A stretch of DNA of 64,000 nt, from positions 1,922,001-1,986,000 of the forward strand of contig OZ220471.1 in NCBI GenBank assembly GCA_965115835.1, read 5' to 3'. The stretch is from Foliamicus sp965115835 (lineage in GTDB: Bacteria; Pseudomonadota; Gammaproteobacteria; Steroidobacterales; Foliamicaceae). The first letter of the stretch is position 1, and each line of letters begins with the position of its first letter. The notes beneath the pieces are model-generated. The model made no database searches, was not told the origin of the DNA, and saw only the letters and a program-made list of their open reading frames with translations. Made by a program: the position numbers and the translations under genes. Shown piece after piece: positions 53,101 to 60,314 of the stretch.

Positions 53101-53357
53101 GCACCGGCGAGTGCTTCACGGTAGTAGGACGCTGCACCCAGTGGTATGCCCAAAGGCCGCCCCTTGAAATGGACTCCCTGACGACGGTTGACCTGACCGT
53201 CGCTTACCGGATGGACAACGGACTGCATATCCGGGCGGGCGGAAGGAACATCCTCAATGCCGACAACCCCACCGTGTGGGAAATCCTGCCCTACGATCCG
53301 ACGCGATGGGATGCGCGCGCCCGGGTGCTTTATCTGGAGTTGAATTGGGAAATCTGA
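50115..53357 (+). CDS. TonB-dependent outer membrane receptor with STN domain
   Basis: A 1,080-residue receptor. After a signal region (LAAALLALGVASASAEDAEV) comes an STN domain (about residues 48-115; SLDIERQQAGSALMELAASS), an acidic Glu-rich linker (about 125-148), the plug (GVSSLEELFRTLPWA, NTLVLVNGRRMAGA, IERIDIQLDGASAVYGADAI) and a long barrel ending VLYLELNWEI. The STN domain normally contacts a FecR-type anti-sigma factor or works in uptake of large ligands. The ATG at 50115 follows GAGGGGGGAACC. The substrate is unknown; the plug-barrel style resembles carbohydrate or peptide receptors more than siderophore receptors. Confidence 0.92.
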   Translation: MKSMVRTAKSIAETAGTSRSYAWSGPSGLAAALLALGVASASAEDAEVLSLDIERQQAGSALMELAASSGVQILVSDEAAAEVEVEGLQGQYRFADALAALLADTRLSYHYASEDVVLVEARQDDELEEVETANKAELEEQEPPAELAAQRVTGSRMARGDPSARVYSLSAEDIAARGVSSLEELFRTLPWAYASLTSQSDLGGAGIAPDADEIIFELGLGTSAVNLRAMGSANTLVLVNGRRMAGAAGSEEDFVNLVNIPLSAIERIDIQLDGASAVYGADAIGGIVNFITKRNYTGFSATFREEFSATDADRRNMSLKGGYAWGTGSVTAIAQRNDSKPINNRKIWTSGDFRERFGPEYDARDPYHAQPGRVCEWDGGSTRHGAECDWNAPALSLPATHDGTGATEEDFTTTITPADYVFPQNGADATNASVFLQIEQYLTDSLRIHADAQISNAESYRKSIMQFTNYLVPASNAHNPFGRPVVVSYYPVHELENGLVSPAWTENEDKQRNFNAGLFWQFGNGHEFELGVTRSESTSVDKRVSPALWPPNRFDPGEEAFYAALASSDPNVAPNLFGNGTAQKSTFANLLVIAEGPNRGFSEVTSWDALLRGEVWEVRGGPISYVIGAELRETKIYSDSLRYAQGGSLERDSGQEDRIGVEKPARDSSAWFAEFAIPLVGERNARPGLRELVLSLQARRDTHKSLGARGGREYVFDPTLTSTWREYHPDDGWVERSSSGKWVFRGVAQLREITRSATSPRIGLYWKPVESLNVRAAWSQSFAPPVFGQLFNTENDDTLDPDLTPWYVDPHHPDGVTAPIRIPMVSNSFGPNLRNEHSDNYSLGLEWISEAMPGLVWSVDWSRIDFTDKIEQGGDVVLAHPEIAFGLADLVRRDENGYAIEIIDKPLNLAEKISETIDTTIEYTFSTSWGVFTPRLSYHRVLKEFYRITPDTDRQQRVGTAWGSDRYKLTGHLTWTAGQFATDLYLRYTPGYTNNRTGECFTVVGRCTQWYAQRPPLEMDSLTTVDLTVAYRMDNGLHIRAGGRNILNADNPTVWEILPYDPTRWDARARVLYLELNWEI

Positions 53358-53563
53358 CCGGCGGCGAGCCGGAGCCGGCAAGCTGCCGGTTCTCCCCTGC
53401 CCCCGCAATCCGGGAGCCTGCGCTGCGGAAGACTCTCGCGGAATAGCACCGCGCCCAAACGTCTCGACATTGGGTACCATGTGCGGGACGGGGAAGCAAG
53501 GTCTGGCGGAACGCGGCCAACGCCCCCACCTGCCGCGTGCAAAATCGTCCTGCAGCGCGACTT

Positions 53564-55156
53564 CTAACGGCGCGGCCGGGAAGCCAACAGCAGGATCGCC
53601 CCTCCCGCGCCCGCCAACCAGGCCAGCCACGAAGGCTCGGCGCCCAGACCCAGCAACAGCGCGCCGGCAATCAACAGGGCGCAACCGGTCCGTTGTCGCC
53701 ACAGATTGCGGCGCGCCTCCAGTCCGCCGCGATCCGTCCGGACCTGACGGCTCTCAACCCGGTCCAGGAGGCGGTGCGCCGCCCGCGGCAGGCGCTGCAG
53801 CGCATAGCGCAGTTCCGGTAAATCGCGGCGCAACTCCCCCAGTACCCGCGCCGGCTCCGAGCGGCGCTGCATCCATTTCTTCAGCAGCGGATAACCGGTC
53901 TCCCAGAGGTCCAGATCGGGGTAAAGCTCCCTTCCCAAACCTTCGATGTTGAGCAGCGTCTTGTGAAGCAAGAGCATCTGGGGCTGCAGCTGCATGTCGA
54001 ACTCCTGGGCGGTGGCGAATATGCGCCCCAGCACGCGGCCAAAACTGCACTCGCTCAAGGGCTTGGCAAAGATCGGCTCGCCAATTACGCGAAAGGCCGC
54101 CTCCAGATCCTCCGCGCGCGTGGAAGGCGCCACCCAACCCCAGTACAGATGCAGCCGGGCCATGCGGGCATAGTTCTGTTCGAAAAAGGCCAGCAGGGTC
54201 TGGCCCAAGTAATGATGGTCGCGCTCATCAAGGATTCCGACGATCCCGAAATCGACCGCCGCGTAGCGAGGGTTCCCCGGATCGCTGATATCGACGAACA
54301 CGTTGCCGGGATGCATGTCGGCGTGGAAGAAGCTGTCACGAAATACCTGTGTGAAGAAGATCCTCACCCCGCGCGCCGCCAGTTCCGGAATATCGACCCC
54401 CGCTTCCCTGAGCGCCTGCAACTCGCGGATGCGCACGCCGCGAATCCGCTCCATCACCAGCACATCGGGCCGGCAATAATCCCAGTACACGGCCGGAACG
54501 TGAATGATGTCGGAGTCCGCGAAGCTGCGCTTCAGACGCGCCGCGTTCGCGCCCTCGCGGATCAGGTCGGTTTCATGCTCCAGCGTGCGTTCGTACTCCT
54601 GCACCACTTCCACCAGACGCAAACGGCGCGTGGCGGGCCAGCCAGCGGTCGCCAGCCGAGCCAGGCCGTATAGCAGCTTCACGTCCCGTTTGATCCGCTC
54701 CCCGACCCCCGGCCGCAGCAGCTTCACCACCACCTCCTCGCCACCGGGCAGGCGGGCGGCATGGACCTGCGCTATGGAGGCCGCAGCCAGCGCATTGGCC
54801 TCGAATTCGGCAAACACCTCTTCCACCGGGCGACCGTAGGTCCGTTCCAGGCGGGTACGCGCCTGTTCGGCGGAAAAAGGCGGGACATCGTCCTGCAGCC
54901 GGGCCAGCTCGGAGGCGATATCGTCCGGGAGCAAGTCGGGGCGTGTGGAGATGTTCTGACCAAACTTCACGAAAATCGGCCCCAACTCCTGCAACGCCTC
55001 GCGCAGGCGAACGCCCCGCGATGCTCCCTTGCGTCGTCGCCGGGCCAGCAGCATCCAGGCCGGCACTCGCAGCAGCCGGGCCACCCCGGCGTCGCGCAAG
55101 AGCCCGTATCGGGTCAGCAGGCGGAAGATTCCCAGGAGTCGCAGGAAGGTATGCAT
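53564..55156 (-). CDS. ubiB: Ubiquinone biosynthesis kinase-like protein UbiB
   Basis: A 530-residue ABC1/ADCK atypical kinase that acts in ubiquinone synthesis at the membrane. Signature pieces are the KxGQ motif (PIFVKFGQNIS), the Ala-rich loop (AAASIAQVHAARL), the catalytic HADMHPGNVFVDI and the metal-binding YAAVDFGIVG. Two C-terminal membrane helices (CALLIAGALLLGLG and WLAWLAGAGGAILLLAS) match UbiB. The ATG at 55156 gives the standard N-terminus; longer readings to 55231 do not. It is not beside ubiE or ubiJ. ubiK is in the same window at 1147. Confidence 0.94.
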   Translation of the reverse strand: MHTFLRLLGIFRLLTRYGLLRDAGVARLLRVPAWMLLARRRRKGASRGVRLREALQELGPIFVKFGQNISTRPDLLPDDIASELARLQDDVPPFSAEQARTRLERTYGRPVEEVFAEFEANALAAASIAQVHAARLPGGEEVVVKLLRPGVGERIKRDVKLLYGLARLATAGWPATRRLRLVEVVQEYERTLEHETDLIREGANAARLKRSFADSDIIHVPAVYWDYCRPDVLVMERIRGVRIRELQALREAGVDIPELAARGVRIFFTQVFRDSFFHADMHPGNVFVDISDPGNPRYAAVDFGIVGILDERDHHYLGQTLLAFFEQNYARMARLHLYWGWVAPSTRAEDLEAAFRVIGEPIFAKPLSECSFGRVLGRIFATAQEFDMQLQPQMLLLHKTLLNIEGLGRELYPDLDLWETGYPLLKKWMQRRSEPARVLGELRRDLPELRYALQRLPRAAHRLLDRVESRQVRTDRGGLEARRNLWRQRTGCALLIAGALLLGLGAEPSWLAWLAGAGGAILLLASRPRR

Positions 55157-55270
55157 GAGTGGTCCCGAGGCAAACGAGCCCCGGCCCTGATACGGACATC
55201 TCGCCGGAGCTTGGGTAGCGCCACTGACCATGCCGGCTCCTTGTCCGATATCTGGCTACTGTACCCGGAA

Positions 55271-55417
55271 TTACAGGGTCGGCGCATAGCAGCGTTGCCC
55301 CGTTTTTACGGGCAGTTCGATAGCTTGGCGTTCCATCGGCTTGTGGGCGTCTCCTGTCGGTGCGAACTGGTGGGCGGTCGCCGAGGCGAGGGTGGCGAAG
55401 AAGCTCTCGGTCGCCAT
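55271..55417 (-). CDS. Hypothetical 48-residue protein
   Basis: A short frame beginning MATESFFATLASATAHQFAP, with GGGAG five bases before the ATG and ending RCYAPTL. I do not recognise it. It lies in the 423-base gap between ubiB and the VOC gene, where nothing else is coded. The ribosome site is the main support. Confidence 0.35.
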   Translation of the reverse strand: MATESFFATLASATAHQFAPTGDAHKPMERQAIELPVKTGQRCYAPTL

Positions 55418-55520
55418 GTGCTCCCGGCGTTCGGCAGGGTTCCGCTGGCCGCTTGACTTTGATGATCCGTGAACCATATATTTCCCGGTGAGGCGCAAGC
55501 TCGTCTTGCCCTCTTTCCGA

Positions 55521-55550
55521 GGCCCGCGCTCCGGCGCGGGCCTTCGTGTT
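55521..55550 (+). terminator. Strong hairpin upstream of the VOC gene
   Basis: GGCCCGCGC and GCGCGGGCC pair perfectly around TCCG (55521-55542), followed by TTCGTGTTTCT. The T run is weak. No plus-strand gene precedes it within 2 kb, so it could end a short leader or non-coding transcript, or act as an attenuator for the VOC gene 38 bases later. Confidence 0.5.
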
Positions 55551-55579
55551 TCTGACACAGCTGCAAGAAAGGCAACAGC

Positions 55580-55987
55580 ATGGCGAACGATATGGATATT
55601 CCGAGCATCCTGCACCATGTTTCCGTCGGCACGGACGATCTGGAGCGAGCCTGCGCGTTCTATGATGTGGTGATGCCGCCTCTGGGCGCGAGCCGGATGA
55701 TGGAACTGCCCTTCGCAGTGGCCTACGGAAAGCAGTTTCCGGAGCTCTGGGTATGCAAACCGCTCGACAAGGGGAACTCGTCCGCCGGAAACGGCGGCCA
55801 CATCTGCTTCATCGCGCCGTCTCGCGAAGCGGTGGATGCGTTCCATGCAGCCGGACTCGAAGCGGGTGGAACGGACGAGGGACCTCCCGGCGCCCGGCCT
55901 CACTACGGCCCGGGATACTACGGATCTTTCCTGCGAGACCCCTACGGAAACAAGGTCGAGGCCGCAATCATTCCGGACGCTTCCTGA
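55580..55987 (+). CDS. VOC family protein (glyoxalase-like)
   Basis: A 135-residue vicinal-oxygen-chelate protein. Metal-site candidates are the His in ILHHVSVGTDDLERACAFYD, the His in GNGGHICFIAPS and the Glu in DPYGNKVEAAII. The family includes glyoxalases, dioxygenases and resistance proteins, so no substrate can be assigned. The ATG at 55580 has GAAAGG upstream. Confidence 0.85.
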   Translation: MANDMDIPSILHHVSVGTDDLERACAFYDVVMPPLGASRMMELPFAVAYGKQFPELWVCKPLDKGNSSAGNGGHICFIAPSREAVDAFHAAGLEAGGTDEGPPGARPHYGPGYYGSFLRDPYGNKVEAAIIPDAS

Positions 55988-56395
55988 CGAATCAGCGTAT
56001 ACGCCTTCCGAGCGAGCGCGGCTTGCGTGGCGTGGAACCGGGCTCTGCCCACACGCCCCCGGTTCGACGAATTCGCAGTTGCGATCCGTGCGGGCTGTTT
56101 CGTGGCTGACCTGTAAACGCCGAGCCCCCGATCCTTCTCCAGCCAACTGCCGTAGACGGCCATCGCCTTGCGAACTCCAGGATGGGAGAGCGCGGCTTCA
56201 GGCATCTCGGCGTGCTGCCGCTCGCGTCTCGATGTCAGCAATTCCCGCCAAGCGTGACAATGCTCGAAAATCAGCTCCGGTCCAACGCCTGAATAGTCAC
56301 AAGCTTGGGTATCCGGCCCTGAGCGAACCACTCTGCATCATTAGCGGGAATTGCTGTCTTGATGTTGAGCGCCTGTTCGTGCGTTGCCTCTTCAT
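55942..56395 (-). pseudogene. Small open frame interrupted by MITE copy 2
   Basis: From an ATG at 56395 (with GGGAGAGGGG upstream) 13 codons read MKRQRTNRRSTSR and reach the MITE. If the 121-bp MITE and one copy of the 9-base duplication are removed, the frame continues RERQHAEMPEAALSHPGVRK for 94 more codons to a stop at 55942, giving about 107 residues. The continuity suggests that a gene was broken, but the family is unknown and the 3' end overlaps the VOC gene on the other strand. Confidence 0.35.
56236..56356. mobile_element. 121-bp MITE, copy 2
   Basis: Same length as copy 1 at 30952 and the same CAGCAATTCCCGC ends; the interiors differ at only about ten positions. The flanks TCTCGATGT (56227-56235) and TCTTGATGT (56357-56365) form a 9-base duplication with one later substitution, suggesting an older insertion than copy 1. 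It stands at the downstream end of the znu operon. Confidence 0.9.
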
Positions 56396-56471
56396 GTAAC
56401 CCCTCTCCCTCCATTCCATTGCCGGATTGGTCATCCAGCCTTGTCCTGGCTCTCGAAGGCTGCGCCGAACC

Positions 56472-57422
56472 TTACGAAGCCAGCGCCTGCGCGAGCGTCT
56501 TGGCGTTGTGCCGCATCATGTCGAGGTAGGTCGGAGCCGGGCCGTCCGGGCCCGACAGCGCGCCGGGGTAGAGCGTGCCGCCGATGGCAGCCCCGGTCTC
56601 GTTTGCGATCTGCCTGAGCAGGCGCCCATCGGTGATGTTCTCCAGGAAGACAGCCGAGATACCCTCGTCGCGGATGCGCTCAATCAGCCGGGCGACGTCC
56701 TGCGCCGACGCCTCGGACTCGGTGCTGAGCCCTTGGGGCGCCAGGAAGGTCAACCCATAGTCGCGGCCGAAATACTGGAACGCATCGTGCGAGGTAACGA
56801 CGGTGCGGCGGTCGGCCGGCAGACCTGCCACGATCTCGCGGATCTCCGCATCAAGCGCCTCAATCCCGGCAACGTAAGCTGCGCGGTTCCGGTAGAAGCT
56901 GGCCGCGTTCGCCGGATCGGCCTGCGCCAGAGCATCGGTGATGTTGTCGACATAGGCTACGACATTGCCGAGGCTCTGCCAGGCGTGCGGGTCGAAAGCG
57001 CCATGGTCATGCCCGGCCTCTTCGGCGCGGACATCGAGGCTGCCGCCGCGATTGTGCTTGCCGTCGAACGCGATCGGCTCGATCCCTTCGGTTGCCACCA
57101 CGCGCATGCCATCGAAATCGGAGGCATCGATCAGACGGTCGAGCCAGCCTTCGAATTGCAATCCGTTGACCACAAGGATCGTCGCTTCGCTGACTGCCCG
57201 CGCATCGGCAGGGGTCGGCTGGTAGACATGCGTGTCGCCGTCAGGACCCACGAGCGTCGTGACAGCAATGTGCTCTCCGCCGATCCGCTTCACCATGTCG
57301 CCGAGGATCGAGAAGGTGGCGACCACCGGGATCGGACTGTCGGACTGTGCAATGGCGGGAGTGGCGAGCGACAGGGCGAGAGCGGCGGTGGCGGATGTCA
57401 GTAACGCTGTGCGAGCGAGCAT
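56472..57422 (-). CDS. znuA: ZnuA/AztC-type metal-binding protein with altered ligand set
   Basis: A 316-residue periplasmic binding protein of cluster A-I. The signal peptide is ARTALLTSATAALALSLATP. Three His ligands are visible: H65 (GDTHVYQPTPAD), H146 (FDPHAWQSL) and H212 (VVTSHDAFQYFG), plus a very short His loop (GHDHG). The fourth ligand, normally Asp in LYSDALS, is Gly here (TLYPGALSGPDG, about residue 287). The start ATG at 57422 follows AGGAG; apparent longer readings upstream are out-of-frame overlap with znuB. It is the last gene of the zur-controlled operon. Zinc is the likely ligand; manganese is possible. Confidence 0.88.
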   Translation of the reverse strand: MLARTALLTSATAALALSLATPAIAQSDSPIPVVATFSILGDMVKRIGGEHIAVTTLVGPDGDTHVYQPTPADARAVSEATILVVNGLQFEGWLDRLIDASDFDGMRVVATEGIEPIAFDGKHNRGGSLDVRAEEAGHDHGAFDPHAWQSLGNVVAYVDNITDALAQADPANAASFYRNRAAYVAGIEALDAEIREIVAGLPADRRTVVTSHDAFQYFGRDYGLTFLAPQGLSTESEASAQDVARLIERIRDEGISAVFLENITDGRLLRQIANETGAAIGGTLYPGALSGPDGPAPTYLDMMRHNAKTLAQALAS

Positions 57423-57433
57423 TGAAACTCCTC

Positions 57434-58300
57434 TCAGGCTTCGAGATAGCGGCGCGGGAAGGCCCGCCCGGCAAGACCACCCACCGGTCCAAAGACCAGC
57501 GACAGCGCGCAGGCGAGACCCGCCACAAGAATGATCGCCGGCCCGGACGGCAGGCTGAAGTGGTAGGAGATGAGAAGGCCGCTGAAGCTCGAGAACATCG
57601 CAACCAGGATTGCGACGGCGATCAGCGCGCCGATGCCGACTGCCCAGAACCGCGCGGCGGCGGCGGGAAGGATCATGATACCGACAGCCATCAGCGTGCC
57701 GAGCGCGTGAAAGCCGGCCACGAGGTTCAGCACGACGAGGACAAGAAACGTGAAATGCGTCACCGCGCTGAGCCGGCTCACCGAGCGCAGGAACTGCGGG
57801 TCCGCGCACTCGAGCACAAGCGGCCGGAACAAAGCCGCGAGCGCGAAGACCGAAACGCTCGCAATGGAACAGAGCAGAGTCAGAGCGTCGTCGTCGAGCG
57901 CGAGCACGGTCCCGAAGAGCACGTGCATCAGGTCGACATTGCTGCCTCGGGTGGACACGATCAGCACGCCCACTGCCAGTGAGATCAGGTAAAAGGCCGC
58001 CAGGCTCGCATCCTCGCGCAGCGCCGTGACTCGGGTCACAAAGCCCGCGAGGAGCGCCATCGCCATGCCTGCGATCAACCCGCCGACGGTCATCGCCCCG
58101 AGCGAGAGGCCCGCGACGAGATAGCCGACGGCCGCCCCCGGCAGGATCGCATGAGCCATCGCGTCGCCCGTCAGGCTCATGCGGCGCAGCATCAGGAACA
58201 CCCCGACCGGTGTCGCGCCGCCCGAGATCGCAATGCAGCCCACCAGCGCACGCCGCATGAAGCCGAAATCGGCGAACGGCTGGACGAGGAGCTCCCACAT
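57434..58300 (-). CDS. znuB: Metal ABC transporter permease (ZnuB family)
   Basis: A 288-residue permease with about eight membrane helices. Family pieces are the N-terminal MRRALVGCIAISGGATPVGV, LMLRRMSLTGDAMAHAILPG and LNLVAGFHALGTLMAVGIMI. Its ATG at 58300 overlaps the znuC stop by one base (TGATG). znuA follows 11 bases downstream. Together they would import Zn or Mn. Confidence 0.93.
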   Translation of the reverse strand: MWELLVQPFADFGFMRRALVGCIAISGGATPVGVFLMLRRMSLTGDAMAHAILPGAAVGYLVAGLSLGAMTVGGLIAGMAMALLAGFVTRVTALREDASLAAFYLISLAVGVLIVSTRGSNVDLMHVLFGTVLALDDDALTLLCSIASVSVFALAALFRPLVLECADPQFLRSVSRLSAVTHFTFLVLVVLNLVAGFHALGTLMAVGIMILPAAAARFWAVGIGALIAVAILVAMFSSFSGLLISYHFSLPSGPAIILVAGLACALSLVFGPVGGLAGRAFPRRYLEA

Positions 58301-59043
58301 CACGCTGCGCTTCGCCCGCAACTGTGCGGGGGGCCGGCGCAGGCCTCGCACATCTGGCGCGCGCGGAACTGGTTCTCGGCCGTCAGCACCTGCGCCGTGG
58401 GTCCGTGGGCGACGAGTTCGCGGGCAAGCATCAGCGTGCGAGGGAAGTGAGCTCGCACCGTGTCGAAGTCGTGCAAGACGGCGAGCACCGTGCGGCCTTC
58501 GCCGTGCCAGCGCCGCACCACACCGATCAGGTCCGCCACCGTTCTCGCGTCGATTGCAGTGAAGGGCTCGTCAAGCAGGACGAGCCGTGCGTCCTGCAGC
58601 AACAGGCGGGCAAAGAGCGCTCGCTGTATCTGCCCGCCCGACAGCGACCCGATCGGCCGCTTCTCGAACCCCTCAAGGCCGACTGCGCAAATCGCCTCGG
58701 CGACGCGTGCGCGGTGAACGGCCCGCAAGCCCGCAAAGCCACCGATTTCCCACCAGAGGCCCATCGCCACGAGATCGGCGACCGCGATCGGAAAAGACCG
58801 GTCGATGTCCGATTGCTGCGGCAGGTACGCGATCTCGCTCCGCGTGAGCCCGCCGAAGGCGATCCGGCCTTCGAGCGGCCGAAGTGAGCCGGTCACCCCC
58901 ATCAGCACCGTGGACTTGCCGGCCCCGTTGGGTCCGACGATGGCGGTCAGGCTCCCCTCGGCGATCTCGCCGCGCAGGCGATGCACGGCCGGATGCCGGT
59001 CGTAGCCGAGGGTCAGGTCCAGAAACTTGAGGGCGTAGGTCAT
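58300..59043 (-). CDS. znuC: Metal ABC transporter ATPase (ZnuC family)
   Basis: A 247-residue ATPase with Walker A (VGPNGAGKSTVLMGV), signature (LSGGQIQRALFARLLL), Walker B (LVLLDEPFTAIDA) and H-loop (LAVLHDFDTV). The C-terminal tail contains CEACAGPPHSCG, three cysteines that might sense or bind metal. Its ATG overlaps the stop of the small membrane peptide upstream by four bases. Confidence 0.93.
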   Translation of the reverse strand: MTYALKFLDLTLGYDRHPAVHRLRGEIAEGSLTAIVGPNGAGKSTVLMGVTGSLRPLEGRIAFGGLTRSEIAYLPQQSDIDRSFPIAVADLVAMGLWWEIGGFAGLRAVHRARVAEAICAVGLEGFEKRPIGSLSGGQIQRALFARLLLQDARLVLLDEPFTAIDARTVADLIGVVRRWHGEGRTVLAVLHDFDTVRAHFPRTLMLARELVAHGPTAQVLTAENQFRARQMCEACAGPPHSCGRSAA

Positions 59044-59174
59044 GGCCCGCCCGGCGTGGACGTTACCCAGAAGAACACGCCCCAGAGCGCGGCAACGATC
59101 AGGGCCGCACCGACCAGCCGGGGGACGGCGCCGAGCGGCAGCAGCCGGAGCGAAGGGGTGTTCCGAATCCTCAC
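59040..59174 (-). CDS. 44-residue single-pass membrane peptide of the znu operon
   Basis: Starts with GTG at 59174, seven bases after GGGAG, and reads RIRNTPSLRLLPLGAVPRL, then one membrane helix (VGAALIVAALWGVFFWVT) and a short tail. Its stop overlaps the znuC ATG (ATGA), so it is made in fixed ratio to the ATPase. I do not know the family. Position suggests a small accessory subunit, or at least a coupling peptide. It was missed by simple ATG-based gene calling. Confidence 0.6.
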   Translation of the reverse strand: MRIRNTPSLRLLPLGAVPRLVGAALIVAALWGVFFWVTSTPGGP

Positions 59175-59271
59175 GCCAACGCTCCCTGCCGAGTGGCGGC
59201 GTTCACGTCCAGCCGCCGCAATTGCCCATCCGGACACTGGCTCTCCACGGGTGTAGATCCCTCGTTCCCAC

Positions 59272-59778
59272 CTAAGCCGCGGCGGCTTCCGCGCATTGTG
59301 CGCACATGCCCTCGACCTCGACCGTGCGACGTGTCGCGACGAATCCCAGAACGGCGGCGTCCTCGGCAAGCAGTCCCTTGATCCTCGGATCCTCCAGCTC
59401 GACCGATGCCCGGCAGCCCTTGCAAATGAAGAACAGGCAGTCGTGGTCACGCTCGGGATGGACGCACGGGATAAAGGCATTCAGGCTTTCGATCCTGGAA
59501 ACGAAGCCCTGCGCCATCAGGAAGTGAAGCGCCCGGTACACGGTGGGCGGTCCGACCGGACGCGAATCTCCGAGCTTGATCGCTTCGATCAACTGGTAAG
59601 CACTCGTCGGCCTGCCGCTTGCCCACAACAGCTCCAGGACACGCCTCCGCAGCGCTGTCATTTGTACGCCGCGCCCCTCGCATATCGATTCCGCCATCAC
59701 AACCCGTTCGCGCGGCGAGTGTCGCCCGCGGCAATCAGGATCGGTGCAGGGCCGGGGTCGGTTCGACGGTTTCGTCAT
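59272..59778 (-). CDS. zur: Fur family regulator, probable Zur
   Basis: A 168-residue Fur-type repressor. The winged helix has MTALRRRVLELLWASGRPTS and GPPTVYRALHFLMAQGFVSR; the dimer domain has HDCLFFICKGC and, near the end, EGMCAQCAEA, the two CxxC pairs that hold structural zinc. The N-terminal 35 residues are an extra Cys/Arg-rich extension (PCTDPDCRGRHS); a start at 59697 (MAESICEGRG) would omit most of it. It heads the znu cluster, 97 bases before the small peptide, and a palindromic site lies upstream. Confidence 0.88.
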   Translation of the reverse strand: MTKPSNRPRPCTDPDCRGRHSPRERVVMAESICEGRGVQMTALRRRVLELLWASGRPTSAYQLIEAIKLGDSRPVGPPTVYRALHFLMAQGFVSRIESLNAFIPCVHPERDHDCLFFICKGCRASVELEDPRIKGLLAEDAAVLGFVATRRTVEVEGMCAQCAEAAAA

Positions 59779-59803
59779 CTCCCAGTCTCACCTTGCAAAG
59801 AGA

Positions 59804-59828
59804 TACGTTACGTTATAACGTTTCGTTC
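59804..59828. promoter_or_regulatory. Probable Zur operator upstream of zur
   Basis: The sequence GTTACGTTATAACGTTTC contains the perfect 12-base palindrome ACGTTATAACGT (59810-59821). This is the same style as proteobacterial Zur boxes (TGTTATAATATAACA). It lies about 30 bases before the zur start and would allow zinc-dependent autoregulation and control of the operon. Confidence 0.7.
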
Positions 59829-59941
59829 CATATCGCAAGAAGATCGCCGCCAGGGACGGCCCGATATCGATGAAGGGTTGGCATATGGACGCAAGTCGCA
59901 AGGTGGCGGCTAACGCGCACAGGTATCCGGCGAGGGCGCGC

Positions 59942-60124
59942 ATGGCGGCGAAGCCGGCGACGGAGGCAGGTCGTGCGCAAGACGCCGAGCGCAAGTGGCT
60001 TTCGGAGGCGCCGGTCGGGTGGATCAAGCAGGCGCCGGGATTTCGACGGTTCAGTGTGCGCGGCCTTTACAAGGTGCGCGGCGAGTGGGACCTGGTGTGT
60101 CTGGCGTTGAACATCAAGAGGATG
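59942..60124 (+). pseudogene. Transposase C-terminal remnant (IS5/IS1182-like)
   Basis: The stretch RMAAKPATEAGRAQDAERK and GFRRFSVRGLYKVRGEWDLV followed by CLALNIKRM is the conserved C-terminal end of IS5/IS1182-type transposases. No catalytic core or inverted repeats remain. It marks the other edge of the znu region, opposite MITE copy 2. Confidence 0.65.
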
Positions 60125-60314
60125 CGTGGGTGTTCGGCAGCTGCATGGCCGGGATTCCGCCCCGCCCTGGGGCGGAACGAGGGCCGATTCGGGCCTTCTT
60201 GAGCCTCCGGACAGCCATTCCATGGCCCGAAGGCCGACAGCGCTCGCGTAAAGAGGGAGTTGTTGAGGTTCCGGACGATTCGCCAAGCCTCACGTCATCT
60301 TGCGGCGCAGGCTC

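Noticed and set aside
57423..58298. An apparent 608-residue ZnuA starting at 58298
   Set aside because: The extra N-terminal part is an out-of-frame reading of znuB. The true signal peptide begins at 57422.
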